A stretch of DNA of 64,000 nt from Oscillospiraceae bacterium (GCA_902787975.1 CADAIP010000004.1:1-64000); one strand, 5' to 3'; numbered from the stretch's first letter, positions 44,113 to 53,957 are shown. Numbers and translations: made by a program. Notes: generated by a model not told the origin, from the letters alone.

Positions 44113-44874
44113 TTACCAACCCATATCTTCCAGGAATTCCTTGATCTTCTTGTGGCGTTCCTTATCACCTGAGACATATTCACCGAGGTTGCACTCACCG
44201 ATGATGCCGCCGTCACGAAGATAGATGATGCGGTTTGCCCTTCTGGCCGAAGTGATGTCATGTGTAACCATGACGATCGACTGACCGGTCTTATTGATAT
44301 CGGTAAGAACATCCAATACTGCCTTAACACCTGTCGAGTTAAGTGCGCCTGTCGGCTCGTCTGCAAAAACAACATCTGGATCGTTTATTACCGCCCTTAC
44401 CATTGCCGCACGCTGCGCTTCACCGCCTGACAGCTGTGACGGAAATTTACCCCAGAGGTCTTCTTCAAGTCCTACACGCTTAAAGAGTTTTTCTGCCTTG
44501 TCTTTTAAGACCTTTTGCTTCTGCCCTGTCAACATTCCCGTTGAGATCGCGTTATCCATGATACTCATGCTGTCAACAAGATGGACCTGCTGGAAAACGA
44601 AGCCGCAGTGCTTACGGCGGAATACCGCGAGCTGGTCGTCATTCATGGAAGTGATCTCTTTGCCGCTATATGAGATGCTTCCGAGAGTCGGCTTATCCAT
44701 GCCTGATAAGGCATAAAGGAGAGTGGATTTGCCGGCACCGGAAGATCCCATGATAACGGTAAAATCGCCCTTATATATTTCCATGTCGAGGTTCTTTATA
44801 ACGTGCTGCTGTTTTCCTCCGACGGAAAAGCTCTTTGAAAGTTTCTCTGTTTTAATGATTACTTCTTTATTCAT
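44113..44874 (-). CDS. ABC transporter ATP-binding protein (MacB/LolD type)
   Basis: A 253-residue ATPase. Walker A GSSGAGKST (residues 43-51), signature [11 protein letters not shown] and Walker B VVFADEPTGAL are intact. LolD/MacB-type ATPases act with FtsX-like permeases in mechanotransmission or peptide and lipid release, and the partner permease lies just upstream. GGAG precedes the ATG. Confidence 0.93.
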   Translation of the reverse strand: MNKEVIIKTEKLSKSFSVGGKQQHVIKNLDMEIYKGDFTVIMGSSGAGKSTLLYALSGMDKPTLGSISYSGKEITSMNDDQLAVFRRKHCGFVFQQVHLVDSMSIMDNAISTGMLTGQKQKVLKDKAEKLFKRVGLEEDLWGKFPSQLSGGEAQRAAMVRAVINDPDVVFADEPTGALNSTGVKAVLDVLTDINKTGQSIVMVTHDITSARRANRIIYLRDGGIIGECNLGEYVSGDKERHKKIKEFLEDMGW

Positions 44875-44891
44875 TTTTCTTTCTCCATTCT

Positions 44892-47246
44892 TTATTCCGA
44901 AATAAGCTGATATGCGGATACTTTCTTCATCCTGCCCGACATGACATAAGAGATAACAAATACCAGGACCGTGACGAGCAAAACCGTTACGGGGATCACA
45001 CCGGGATTTATAAGCAGGTCGGAATTCTTGATTCCGTAGCTGCTGAATATAAGGTCAAAAAGACTGTTTGTCGTAAGGCAGGAACAGATCGCGCCTAATA
45101 TCGAGCCTGCGATACTTATAGGTATCAGCGACAATGCAAGCTGTGTCCTTAACTGCCTGCTCGTAAAGCCTACAGCTTTCTTGATGCCGAACTCCTTTTC
45201 GCGCTTGATGAATACAGTCTTCAGAAGAAGTCTTATGACTATGAGTACCGTAAAGACATTCAGGATTATCAGGATCAAGATAACGAGCGATACTGCAAAG
45301 ACAGGCACATTATCGGTGCTTCTTTGAGTGTGATAGTAGTTTTCTGTGCTCGTGCAGTAATCACCGAGAAGATTTTTCGCATCTTCCAGGAACTCATCTA
45401 CCCTCTCTTCAGTTGCATCTTCGATCCTTACTCTGACATAGGTATATCTGGGTTCGCCATCTAGTCTCTTGAATCCTTCTTCAGATATGTAGATCCTCTC
45501 ACCCATACTGTAAACAGCCTGCTGAAGACCGGTGATAAGAAAAGACTCTTCCCTGTCCATATACTTGACCTTGATCTCATCACCTACGCCAAGCCCCTGC
45601 CGCTCTGCAAGAAGTCCGCCTACAACGGCTTCATTTGCTTCTAATGCCATCTCGCCTTCGTAGACTCCGCAATAAACATATTGAGGGTCAGTCGAATAAA
45701 GAAGATAGCAGTTATAGTCGCCTGAGTGAGCATCTGTATTTGACAGTCCGTAAGCTTCAGTCACGCCGTCCATTGCCCGGATCTTATCAATGATGTCGTA
45801 CATCTCTTCAGGAGTATCGTATTGAATGTTTACATAGGCATCCGGTGCATCTCCCTGAAGGAGTCTTTGGAAATTGGTTATGTCGATCCTGGTGTTGTGG
45901 AAAAGGATCGCGGAAAATGCCGTCAGATATGAGACTGCAAGGATAACTCCGGCAATGATCAGGTTCTGTCCTTTATTCTGCAAAGTACTCTTCAATGCAA
46001 GAAGTATATCGAGCCTTCCTGTCGTCTTATCCAAAGGCAGATAGTTCTTTTTGAAACTGTGTGATTCAAGACCGAATCTTAATGCAGTAGCCGGATGGAT
46101 ATTTCTTATGAGATGGGTAGCAACAAAAGTTACTATAAGCATCACGAAAATTACGCCTGCGAGGACCGGCAGGGACATTGCAGGATGAAATCCCCCTTCC
46201 CATACAAGACCTGTTAACTGTTTGAGTGCCAGGTTTTCGATCACAGGGAAAACCAAATATGATCCCGTAATGCCGGTCAGGCATGCAACAGCAGCAACCA
46301 ACGAATACTCGAGCATAAGAGATGTCCTTACCTGAGAGATCGTAAATCCGACGGCGCGGAGAGCTCCTATATTTCTTATATCGCGGTTGATGTTCGTATT
46401 GACCGTGAAGATGATCATGATGAATGCGATTATCATGATTATCACGGAGAAGGAAGCCATAAACGCAGCAATGATATTTGAGATGCCTGTATAGCCTGCT
46501 TTGGCAAGGATCTTGTCATAACCTCTGCAATACATTCCCTCTTTGGCAAATTCATCCTGAAGTGCAGTTGACTTAATGCTGATATCTTCTCCTGCTTTGA
46601 ACTTAACGCAAAGGAACTGCATCTGAAAAGGCATTTCTGCACTTGATACATATTCTGATCCGTCGTAAAGCATCTCATAAGTTCCGTGATCTACTATCGT
46701 CGAATAATAAGAGTACATCTGACCGCAGAACAGATCTTCATAGATGCCTTTTACGGTAAGCTCGTAACTGCCGGTATCTTTGTTAGAGACCTTGATCTTA
46801 TCTCCGACTTTGATCCCTTCTGCGTATGCCGTATAAACATTCATGCAGATAGAAGGTCCTTCTATGGAATCATCTTTCTCGACATAGTGAAGATCCTGAT
46901 ATACAGTCTCATTTTCTTCATCAACAAAGAACATGTCTTCGATGTCTTTGTCTTTGCCGCCGTTCACGGATAACGTAACCATGTCAGGAATGATAATATC
47001 GACGAGATATGAACTGTCCACATAGTCCATATCATTTATAGTGGCGTTTATCTTATCTTCATCGCCCAGACAAAAGAACATGGAATCAGAAACACCCTGC
47101 TTCTCAAATTTCTCTTCGTACATTGAATCGTAACGTGCGACCATGAGACTTGTATGAAGAAGCATTGATGCTACTGTCAGGATCAGAAGAAAAGCTAAGA
47201 GCACTGCCTTGTCTTTGTGAAAATGTGCCTTAACAAGTTTTAACAT
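44892..47246 (-). CDS. FtsX-like ABC permease
   Basis: A 784-residue permease with two FtsX/MacB modules. Each has one N-terminal helix or a helix group (residues about 13-35, then helices at about 260-400, 425-450 and 660-780) and large outside regions between (about 36-255 and 455-655). This matches BceB/YknZ-type permeases that sense and detoxify peptide antibiotics or export peptides. It pairs with the ATPase 17 bases downstream and follows a two-component system. Confidence 0.9.
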   Translation of the reverse strand: MLKLVKAHFHKDKAVLLAFLLILTVASMLLHTSLMVARYDSMYEEKFEKQGVSDSMFFCLGDEDKINATINDMDYVDSSYLVDIIIPDMVTLSVNGGKDKDIEDMFFVDEENETVYQDLHYVEKDDSIEGPSICMNVYTAYAEGIKVGDKIKVSNKDTGSYELTVKGIYEDLFCGQMYSYYSTIVDHGTYEMLYDGSEYVSSAEMPFQMQFLCVKFKAGEDISIKSTALQDEFAKEGMYCRGYDKILAKAGYTGISNIIAAFMASFSVIIMIIAFIMIIFTVNTNINRDIRNIGALRAVGFTISQVRTSLMLEYSLVAAVACLTGITGSYLVFPVIENLALKQLTGLVWEGGFHPAMSLPVLAGVIFVMLIVTFVATHLIRNIHPATALRFGLESHSFKKNYLPLDKTTGRLDILLALKSTLQNKGQNLIIAGVILAVSYLTAFSAILFHNTRIDITNFQRLLQGDAPDAYVNIQYDTPEEMYDIIDKIRAMDGVTEAYGLSNTDAHSGDYNCYLLYSTDPQYVYCGVYEGEMALEANEAVVGGLLAERQGLGVGDEIKVKYMDREESFLITGLQQAVYSMGERIYISEEGFKRLDGEPRYTYVRVRIEDATEERVDEFLEDAKNLLGDYCTSTENYYHTQRSTDNVPVFAVSLVILILIILNVFTVLIVIRLLLKTVFIKREKEFGIKKAVGFTSRQLRTQLALSLIPISIAGSILGAICSCLTTNSLFDLIFSSYGIKNSDLLINPGVIPVTVLLVTVLVFVISYVMSGRMKKVSAYQLISE

Positions 47247-47362
47247 CGGTTTAAACTCCCTTTCGAAATTACTATCTCCTTATGGCACAAGTATAGTATT
47301 CGAGCCGATTTAAACCTTTGTCTGTTTTTTAATTCTTTTTTAAACTCTCTTGAAAACGGTTC

Positions 47363-48646
47363 TTAAGAGATCTTTATGCCGATCTCTACGGCAAAACCAT
47401 CGCCTGTATTCCTTACAGTGAGGCTTCCTTCCATCTTATTCATAAGATAATCCGAAATATAAAGGCCCAGACCTGAGCCGTCCTTATTTCCTGCATTGCT
47501 GCCGCGCTTGAACTTCTGGGTGATCATCTCCAGTTCCTCTTCGGGAACACCGGGGCCCTTATCTGCTATCTCGATAAACAGATACTTTGATCCGGCATTT
47601 TCAAATCTGCTCGTTACATTTATTCCGGTATCGGCATATTTATAGGAGTTAAAGATAATATTGTTTAAGACCTGGTTAAGTCTTAATCTGTCAGCGAAAA
47701 CGACAGCATCTTTAATATCGAGTTTCTCGATCTTATTCTGATAATCCGCATCCTTTATCATCTGAACTATATCAGTCGAATTAATGTCTTCGGGCTTTAC
47801 TTCAAGCTGTTCCAATTCCTCCAAAGTCGCATGGAAAAGATTGGAGATAAGGCTGTCGATCTGATCAGCCTTGGCATTAATAGCATTGATGGTAACTTTA
47901 TCTTCTTCTGATGCGGTAAGGCTCATGACATCAGTCATGGCCTTTATGGATGACACAGGAGTCTTAATATCGTGAGATAACTGAGCAACAAGTTCTTTTC
48001 TGCTCTTAACGGCCTTCTCCTCACGCTCTCTAGAGGCTTTGAGTTCTTCCCTCATTATGTCAAAGCTCTCGGTAAAAGAACCGAACACATTGCCTTTATC
48101 CATCGCCAGAGGCGTATCGAGATTGCCTCCTGCGACCCTGACCGCAAAGCCTTTAAGTTTCTTAAAAGGATCTAATACTCTGCGTTTCAGATATACGTAG
48201 TAAAGCACTGAGACTACTACGGTTAACAGAATAAGCGACATAACAAACAAAGCTATCTTCATGTTTGTCTGCTTTTCGAGTTCGGCTTTGGGATTATGTA
48301 CGATAAGGTATCCTGAAACCTTGCCGTCTACTTCTATATCCCTGATTATGTCGTAATCAGATGTAGCGGAAGATATGCTTTTCGCTATGTCATCGCGTGT
48401 ATATAAGATGACATTACCGTTTGTGTCAATAACAGAATAATCGAAGGAAGAATCACTTTCTATGGGCTTGTCTTTATATGAACTGACACTGTCCCAGTCT
48501 TCTTCAAGACTTACGAGGAGCCTGTTGATCTCTATGGTATGTACCGGTATTTCTTCAGAGAGTTTGCCGCCCGCAATAACGTAGCATCCGGCAATTCCCA
48601 CTGCCAGCACGAATGCGATATAGATCAGAAGGAATCTCAGTTTCAT
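47363..48646 (-). CDS. Sensor histidine kinase
   Basis: A 427-residue membrane kinase. Helices at about 5-25 and 130-153 enclose an outside sensor of about 105 residues. A HAMP linker follows (about 155-205), then HisKA with His225 in SHDIKTP, and the ATPase domain (NQVLNNIIFNSYKYA; ADKGPGVP; GSGLGLYIS). The start codon directly follows the regulator stop codon. The long outside loop differs from the short-loop BceS type, so this kinase may detect a ligand itself. Confidence 0.93.
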   Translation of the reverse strand: MKLRFLLIYIAFVLAVGIAGCYVIAGGKLSEEIPVHTIEINRLLVSLEEDWDSVSSYKDKPIESDSSFDYSVIDTNGNVILYTRDDIAKSISSATSDYDIIRDIEVDGKVSGYLIVHNPKAELEKQTNMKIALFVMSLILLTVVVSVLYYVYLKRRVLDPFKKLKGFAVRVAGGNLDTPLAMDKGNVFGSFTESFDIMREELKASREREEKAVKSRKELVAQLSHDIKTPVSSIKAMTDVMSLTASEEDKVTINAINAKADQIDSLISNLFHATLEELEQLEVKPEDINSTDIVQMIKDADYQNKIEKLDIKDAVVFADRLRLNQVLNNIIFNSYKYADTGINVTSRFENAGSKYLFIEIADKGPGVPEEELEMITQKFKRGSNAGNKDGSGLGLYISDYLMNKMEGSLTVRNTGDGFAVEIGIKIS

Positions 48647-49354
48647 TTAGGGATTACCTTTGGTATCGAGCATGAATCCGACACCCCACACCGTCTTTAT
48701 GAAGCGCGGATCACCGGCATCGTCTTCGATCTTTTCTCTTAAGTGCCTTATGTGAACGTTGAGCGTTACATCACCTACGACAGTTGTATCCCAGATCTTC
48801 TCGAAGATCTCTTCTTTGGGAATGACGCGGTCGCTGTTCCTTATAAGATAGACAAGTATCTTATACTCCATTGCCTTAAGAGGCATTACTTTACCGTCTT
48901 TTATAACAGATGCTTTCTTCATATCGAAAACAGCACTTCCGAGTTTTACGGTATTAGTATCTTCTTCTGCCCTGTCATCTTTGTGCGTTGATTCATATCT
49001 TTTAAGTTCAGCCTTGACTTTCGCAAGAAGAACGCTCAGAGAATAAGGCTTGCAGATATAATCGTCACCGCCGATGCTTAATGCAAGGAGCATATCGTCT
49101 TCGGCAGATCTCGCGCTGATAAAAAAGATCGGGATATCCATGTTCTCCCTTATCTTCTGGCAGAGTTCAAATCCGGAATCGTCACCCAGATTTATGTCAA
49201 GCAGAATGAGAGAACACGTATTATCCTTAAAAAAATCCAGTGCGGAAGCGCTGTCCAAAGCGTACTGAGCCGGTACACCGGACATATTAAAATATTTCGC
49301 GGTGTACTCGGAGAGTTCTTTCTCGTCATCTATTATCAGTACGCTGTAATGCAT
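48647..49354 (-). CDS. OmpR-family response regulator
   Basis: A 235-residue regulator. The receiver domain has acidic residues IIDDE, phosphoacceptor Asp53 in LLDINLGD and the conserved Lys in ICKPYS. The winged-helix domain ends in HIRHLREKIEDDAGDPRFIKT. It precedes the kinase without a gap and probably controls the ABC exporter and the genes beside it. Confidence 0.94.
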   Translation of the reverse strand: MHYSVLIIDDEKELSEYTAKYFNMSGVPAQYALDSASALDFFKDNTCSLILLDINLGDDSGFELCQKIRENMDIPIFFISARSAEDDMLLALSIGGDDYICKPYSLSVLLAKVKAELKRYESTHKDDRAEEDTNTVKLGSAVFDMKKASVIKDGKVMPLKAMEYKILVYLIRNSDRVIPKEEIFEKIWDTTVVGDVTLNVHIRHLREKIEDDAGDPRFIKTVWGVGFMLDTKGNP

Positions 49355-49361
49355 TACTTTA

Positions 49362-49901
49362 TTATGCTCCGAAAAGTTTTCCCATTGCGGAAACCACTTT
49401 ATTAAGATCCTGAATAGAAGTGTTCAATCCGTCAACATCGATGTTGCTGATCTTTGTGATCGCTTCTTCCATGGCTGCAGTGTTATCTGTCAGAACGCCG
49501 TCGACGTTGGAGATCATGTCATTCATTCCGTTAAGTGAATCATCGACATTCGTAAGTGTGTCTTCTGCTTTTGAAACAAGTGATGTTGCTTCCTCAAGTG
49601 TTGTCTGAACCTGGTCAAGAGTCCTTAATACAGGCGGTACGATGATGATCGCAGCAACTACGAAAACTGCAGCGATAGCAAACAATGCAGTTGCAACGAG
49701 CATTGTTCTTCTTGCGGCTTTCTTCTCATATTTTAAGATCTCATACTGCAGATCGTGGTCACTGTATTCGGCATACTTGCCCTTGGAAAGCTTATCCGTT
49801 CTGACTTCTTCTGCGGGAGCAGGTGCAGGTGCTGCCTGTGCAGGCTCTGCAACGGCTGTTGTGTTCTCTGTTGTCTCAGCGATCTTGTTTTCGTCTTCCA
49901 T
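49362..49901 (-). CDS. Single-pass protein with outside coiled coil
   Basis: A 179-residue protein I do not recognise. The cytoplasmic N-terminus is rich in Ala, Pro and Glu, a charged helix and one membrane segment follow (about residues 66-91), and then about 85 residues of amphipathic coiled coil (LDQVQTTLEEATSLVSKAEDTL ...) are predicted outside. It ends seven bases before the response regulator, so it belongs to the same transcript and may scaffold the sensor or permease. Confidence 0.7.
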   Translation of the reverse strand: MEDENKIAETTENTTAVAEPAQAAPAPAPAEEVRTDKLSKGKYAEYSDHDLQYEILKYEKKAARRTMLVATALFAIAAVFVVAAIIIVPPVLRTLDQVQTTLEEATSLVSKAEDTLTNVDDSLNGMNDMISNVDGVLTDNTAAMEEAITKISNIDVDGLNTSIQDLNKVVSAMGKLFGA

Positions 49902-49913
49902 ATTAGCCTCCTA

Positions 49914-49947
49914 AATAAAAAAGGGCTGCCTCAATAAGAGACAGCCC
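49914..49947 (-). terminator. Terminator of the purine operon
   Basis: GGGCTGTCTC pairs with GAGGCAGCCC, followed by TTTTTT on the minus strand, 16 bases after the last purine gene. Confidence 0.85.
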
Positions 49948-49962
49948 AATTGATAACGAATA

Positions 49963-51144
49963 TTAATGGTGGAATAATCTCATTCCCGTAAATGCCATTG
50001 CGATGCCATACTTGTTGCATGTCATGATTACATGGTCATCACGGATGGATCCGCCGGGTTCAGCGATATACTTAACGCCGCTCTTGTGTGCACGCTCAAT
50101 GTTATCGCCGAAGGGGAAGAATGCATCGGAACCAAGAGCTACATTATCGTTCTTAGCAAGCCAAGCCTTCTTCTCTTCTCTTGTGAATACTTCAGGCTTA
50201 ACCTTGAAGATATTCTGCCATGTGCCTTCTGCAAGTACATCCTCATACTCGTCAGAGATATAAACGTCAATAGCGTTGTCTCTGTCAGGTCTTCTGATGT
50301 CATCAACGAACTGGAGACCCAATACCTGAGGGCTCTGTCTGAGCCACCAGTTATCAGCCTTCTGGCCTGCAAGTCTTGTGCAGTGGATTCTTGACTGCTG
50401 TCCTGCACCAATACCGATTGCCTGACCGTCTTTAACGTAGCAGACTGAGTTGGACTGTGTGTACTTCAATGTGATGAGAGAGATCAAAAGGTCGATCTTC
50501 TTATCTTCGGGGATGTCCTTAGTATCTGTAACAACGTTGTCGAGAAGAGCGTGATTGATCTCAAACTCGTTTCTTCCCTGCTCGAATGTTACGCCGAAAA
50601 CATCCTTTGTCTCGATCGGAGCGGGCTTATAGGAAGCGTCGATCTTGATTACGTTATATGTACCCTTTCTCTTTGTCTTAAGGATCTCAAGAGCCTCGGG
50701 TGTGTAATCGGGAGCGATGATGCCGTCGGATACTTCTCTTGCGAGCATTGTTGCAGTGATAGCGTCGCATGTATCAGAAAGTGCTGTGAAGTCGCCGTAA
50801 GAAGACATTCTGTCTGCGCCTCTTGCTCTTGCATATGCGCAAGCGATGGGAGAAAGTTCGCCGAGATCGTCTACGAAATAGATCTTAGCCTCTGTCTCTG
50901 AAAGGGGTTTTCCTACTGCTGCACCTGCAGGTGAAACGTGCTTGAAAGATGTAGCTGCGGGAAGTCCTGTTGCTTCCTTTAACTCCTTAACAAGCTGCCA
51001 GCCGTTAAAAGCGTCCAAAAGGTTGATATAACCCGGCTTGCCGTTAAGCACTTCGATGGGAAGCTCAGAACCGTCTTTCATGAAGATCCTGGAAGGCTTC
51101 TGGTTAGGATTGCATCCATACTTGAGTTGCATCTCGTTAGACAT
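49963..51144 (-). CDS. AICAR formyltransferase (separate from cyclohydrolase)
   Basis: A 393-residue enzyme that transfers a formyl group to AICAR in the ninth step of purine synthesis. It resembles only the C-terminal domain of PurH (KHVSPAGAAVG, RMSSYGDFTALSD, IGIGAGQQSRIHCTRLA, DAFFPFGDNIERAHKSGVKYI, GGSIRDDHVI). The MGS-fold cyclohydrolase domain is absent, and its task is taken by the PurO-like gene 25 bases upstream. AAAGGAG precedes the ATG. Confidence 0.92.
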   Translation of the reverse strand: MSNEMQLKYGCNPNQKPSRIFMKDGSELPIEVLNGKPGYINLLDAFNGWQLVKELKEATGLPAATSFKHVSPAGAAVGKPLSETEAKIYFVDDLGELSPIACAYARARGADRMSSYGDFTALSDTCDAITATMLAREVSDGIIAPDYTPEALEILKTKRKGTYNVIKIDASYKPAPIETKDVFGVTFEQGRNEFEINHALLDNVVTDTKDIPEDKKIDLLISLITLKYTQSNSVCYVKDGQAIGIGAGQQSRIHCTRLAGQKADNWWLRQSPQVLGLQFVDDIRRPDRDNAIDVYISDEYEDVLAEGTWQNIFKVKPEVFTREEKKAWLAKNDNVALGSDAFFPFGDNIERAHKSGVKYIAEPGGSIRDDHVIMTCNKYGIAMAFTGMRLFHH

Positions 51145-51169
51145 TTTGATTCTCCTTTATTCTCGAAAA

Positions 51170-51886
51170 TTATTTAACGTTCTTGTTTACGATACGGGTC
51201 TCAACTGCGCCTGTCTCGATGTCGATGTAGCGTACGAAGAGAGATACCTTGTTATCCTCGTTGAGGCTTGTCCATACTTCGTTTGTGAAAGTATCGATGT
51301 CGCCCTTGAGTTCAACCTTCTCAGGCTCGCCCTCGAAAGAAGGAAGCGGGCTGCCGTCACCCATGTATGTGTGGATGAATCTGCCGATTCCTGCCTTGGG
51401 ATTTGTGTATGTGAATGTGTGGCGCTCGCATGAAGCAGGATCGCCGTCATCGCTCTTTAAGATAGACATAGCGAAATTGTATGTGCCGTTCTCTACGTGC
51501 ATGATGCCGGAGATTCTGGGCGTATAGTTAGGTGCATCGTCTTCGAACTCTCTGCCTCTCAAGGACTGCTCGAATGTCATCTGCTTGTCCATGAGCTCAT
51601 AGATAGTATCTGTCTGATCACCGTTTGTAACGATAGTCTTGTTGCCAAGAACTCTTACGGGTGAATAAATGATGAGGTGCGGATCAGTAAGAAGTGAGGG
51701 ATCGAAAGCCTCTGTCTTGATACCGTCTTCAGTAGCCGTGAATACACGGTTTCTTGAATTAACGCTTCTTCCCATGATGAAGTAAGCAGTAACAGCATAC
51801 TTGCCGTCATCAGACTTACCGATTACGATTCCTCTTCCGGGATAAGCATTCTCCTTAAGGATCTGGCTAAGGTTCTGTGTGATCAT
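51170..51886 (-). CDS. IMP cyclohydrolase, PurO-like
   Basis: A 238-residue protein of the stand-alone IMP cyclohydrolase family first known from archaea (PurO), which closes the last ring of IMP. YPGRGIVIGKSDDGKYAVTAYFIMGRS at the N-terminus and DDAPNYTPRISG are family blocks. GGAGGTG precedes the ATG. With the neighbouring formyltransferase it replaces bifunctional PurH. Confidence 0.9.
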   Translation of the reverse strand: MITQNLSQILKENAYPGRGIVIGKSDDGKYAVTAYFIMGRSVNSRNRVFTATEDGIKTEAFDPSLLTDPHLIIYSPVRVLGNKTIVTNGDQTDTIYELMDKQMTFEQSLRGREFEDDAPNYTPRISGIMHVENGTYNFAMSILKSDDGDPASCERHTFTYTNPKAGIGRFIHTYMGDGSPLPSFEGEPEKVELKGDIDTFTNEVWTSLNEDNKVSLFVRYIDIETGAVETRIVNKNVK

Positions 51887-51915
51887 ATATGCACCTCCAA
51901 AATTTAATACTTGAA

Positions 51916-52536
51916 TCAGATAACGCGGGCGATGTTGTTTTCGATCATCACCCTGCCGTCTGCGATAAGCCTGATGGCTTCAGGCAGTATCTTCCACTCG
52001 CACTCCTGCATTATCCTCTTCTGCAAAGTCTCAGGCGTGTCGTTCGGAAGAACGTCAATTGCCTTCTGCAGAAGGATCGGTCCTTCATCGTAATTCTCAT
52101 TAACGAAGTGGACCGTGGCACCTGACACCTTAACGCCCTTTGCAAGGGCTGCCTGGTGAGGTCTTATTCCGTACATGCCTGCACCGCAGAATGAAGGAAT
52201 AAGAGCCGGGTGGATATTGATTATGCGGTTGGAATATTTAGCTACGACCTTGGGTCCCATCAAAGAAAGGTATCCGGCAAGAACGATGAGTTCGGCACCT
52301 GAATCCTCGACGGCAGCCAAGACCGCATCGTCCCAGCTCTCTATGGAATCAAAGTCTTTCTTGGAAACTACGGCTGACTTAATGCCGTTGTCTGCGGCTC
52401 TCTCGAGAGCATAAGCAGTCTTCGAAGATGACAGAACAAGAGATATCTCAATATCCTTCAGAATACCATCTTTAGTGTTGTCTATGATGGCCTGGAGATT
52501 AGTTCCGCCACCAGACACAAATACTGCAATCTTCAT
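51916..52536 (-). CDS. purN: Phosphoribosylglycinamide formyltransferase
   Basis: A 206-residue folate-dependent GAR transformylase. GGGTNLQAIID (residues 10-20), INIHPALIPSF with catalytic Asn-x-His, and GATVHFVNENYDEGPI with the catalytic Asp are present. Note that purM, often next to purN, is not in the window. Confidence 0.94.
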   Translation of the reverse strand: MKIAVFVSGGGTNLQAIIDNTKDGILKDIEISLVLSSSKTAYALERAADNGIKSAVVSKKDFDSIESWDDAVLAAVEDSGAELIVLAGYLSLMGPKVVAKYSNRIINIHPALIPSFCGAGMYGIRPHQAALAKGVKVSGATVHFVNENYDEGPILLQKAIDVLPNDTPETLQKRIMQECEWKILPEAIRLIADGRVMIENNIARVI

Positions 52537-52550
52537 TTATTAGTCCCCTA

Positions 52551-53957
52551 TCAGTTGTATTTTACCTTGTGAACTGACTCTTCATCATCCTCGGGCTTGC
52601 CTGCGATGAAGTTGCCGTCGAAGCATGCGGAGCAAACGCCGCAGTCTATAGTGTTGAGTGATGCTCTGAGAGAATCAAGGCTGATGTAAGCAAGTGAATC
52701 AGCACCGATCATGTCTCTGATCTCTTCAACTGTCTTTGTGCTTGCGGGAAGCTCTGTTTCAGATGAAGCGTTAACGCCGTAGCAGCATCCGAACTTAACC
52801 GGCGGAGAAGCAAGTCTTACATGAACTTCCTTGGCTCCGTTCTCTCTTAAGAATGAGATGATGTGCTTTGTTGTAGTTCCTCTAACGAGAGAGTCGTCAA
52901 CGATAGCGATCTTCTTGTCCTTGATGGCAGTTCTTAATGCAGCAAACTTCATGCGTACTGCGAGTTCTCTCTGCTGCTGTGTGCTCTTGATGAACGTTCT
53001 GCCTACATATCTGTTCTTGAGGAGACCTGCGCCGTACTGGACGCCGAGGCCTGCTGCATAACCTTCTGCAGCTGCGTTACCTGAGTCAGGTGCGCCGATT
53101 ACGAGATCGACATCTGCAGGGCTCTCCTTTGCAAGAGCCATACCTACTCTGTATCTTGAATCGAAGATGGACATCTTGTCGATCATGGAGTCAGGTCTTG
53201 CAACGTATACGTACTCGAAAACGCATACCTTACCGTCCTTCTTTTCGGCAGATGCATCGTACTTGATGGAGCTCATGCCGTCCTTGGAGATAGTGATGAT
53301 CTCGCCGGGCTCAAAATCTCTGACCGTTTCACAGCCGATAGCGTCAAGTGCGCATGACTCTGAAGAAATATAATACTTGTCACCGAGCTTACCGAGGATC
53401 AAGGGTCTCAAACCATAGGGATCTCTTACGCCGATGAGCTTGTCTTCTGTCATGAAGATCATTGCGTAAACGCCGTGGATTTCCTTCATTGTCTCAAGGA
53501 TGGCGTGCTCGCAGTCCTCTGTTCTGATTCTGTTGCGTGAGAAAAGTGAGAGGATGATCTCTGAATCTGTATTTGTCTGGAAGATGGCACCCTGATCTTT
53601 GAGTTCTTCTCTGATCTTATTCGCATTCATGATCACGGAATCAGATGTGAGTGCGATGCTTCCTACTCTGGACTTGATGGAAATAGGCTGGATAGCGTCT
53701 GTGCCGCTTTCTCTGGGAGAACCGCCCCTTGCGTGTCCGATGGCACATGTACCTGTAAGAGCTGATAGTGTTACTTCATCAAAAACGTCGGTTACAAGAC
53801 CGGGAGCCTTATGTACGAGGAACGTACCGTCGTCATTAACTGCGATACCTGCAGATTCCTGACCTCTGTGCTGCAATGAGAAAATACCGTAGTAAGTATC
53901 TCTCGTTACATCCTGCTTACTGCCTTTGATGTCATAACATCCGAAAACTCCGCTCAT
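52551..53957 (-). CDS. purF: PurF (amidophosphoribosyltransferase) with degenerate glutaminase
   Basis: PurF makes phosphoribosylamine from PRPP and glutamine. This 468-residue protein has the Ntn glutaminase fold and a C-terminal PRTase domain with an intact PRPP loop (VDDSLVRGTTTK) and the cysteines that bind the iron-sulfur cluster in Bacillus-type PurF (VCVFEY, GCCYG, CGVCSAC). The glutaminase active site is gone: the N-terminal nucleophile Cys is Ser2 (MSGVFG), HVRY is HARG, and the oxyanion NG pair in AHNGN is replaced (TSDSV). No in-frame upstream Cys start exists. It may use ammonia or a partner glutaminase. Confidence 0.85.
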   Translation of the reverse strand: MSGVFGCYDIKGSKQDVTRDTYYGIFSLQHRGQESAGIAVNDDGTFLVHKAPGLVTDVFDEVTLSALTGTCAIGHARGGSPRESGTDAIQPISIKSRVGSIALTSDSVIMNANKIREELKDQGAIFQTNTDSEIILSLFSRNRIRTEDCEHAILETMKEIHGVYAMIFMTEDKLIGVRDPYGLRPLILGKLGDKYYISSESCALDAIGCETVRDFEPGEIITISKDGMSSIKYDASAEKKDGKVCVFEYVYVARPDSMIDKMSIFDSRYRVGMALAKESPADVDLVIGAPDSGNAAAEGYAAGLGVQYGAGLLKNRYVGRTFIKSTQQQRELAVRMKFAALRTAIKDKKIAIVDDSLVRGTTTKHIISFLRENGAKEVHVRLASPPVKFGCCYGVNASSETELPASTKTVEEIRDMIGADSLAYISLDSLRASLNTIDCGVCSACFDGNFIAGKPEDDEESVHKVKYN

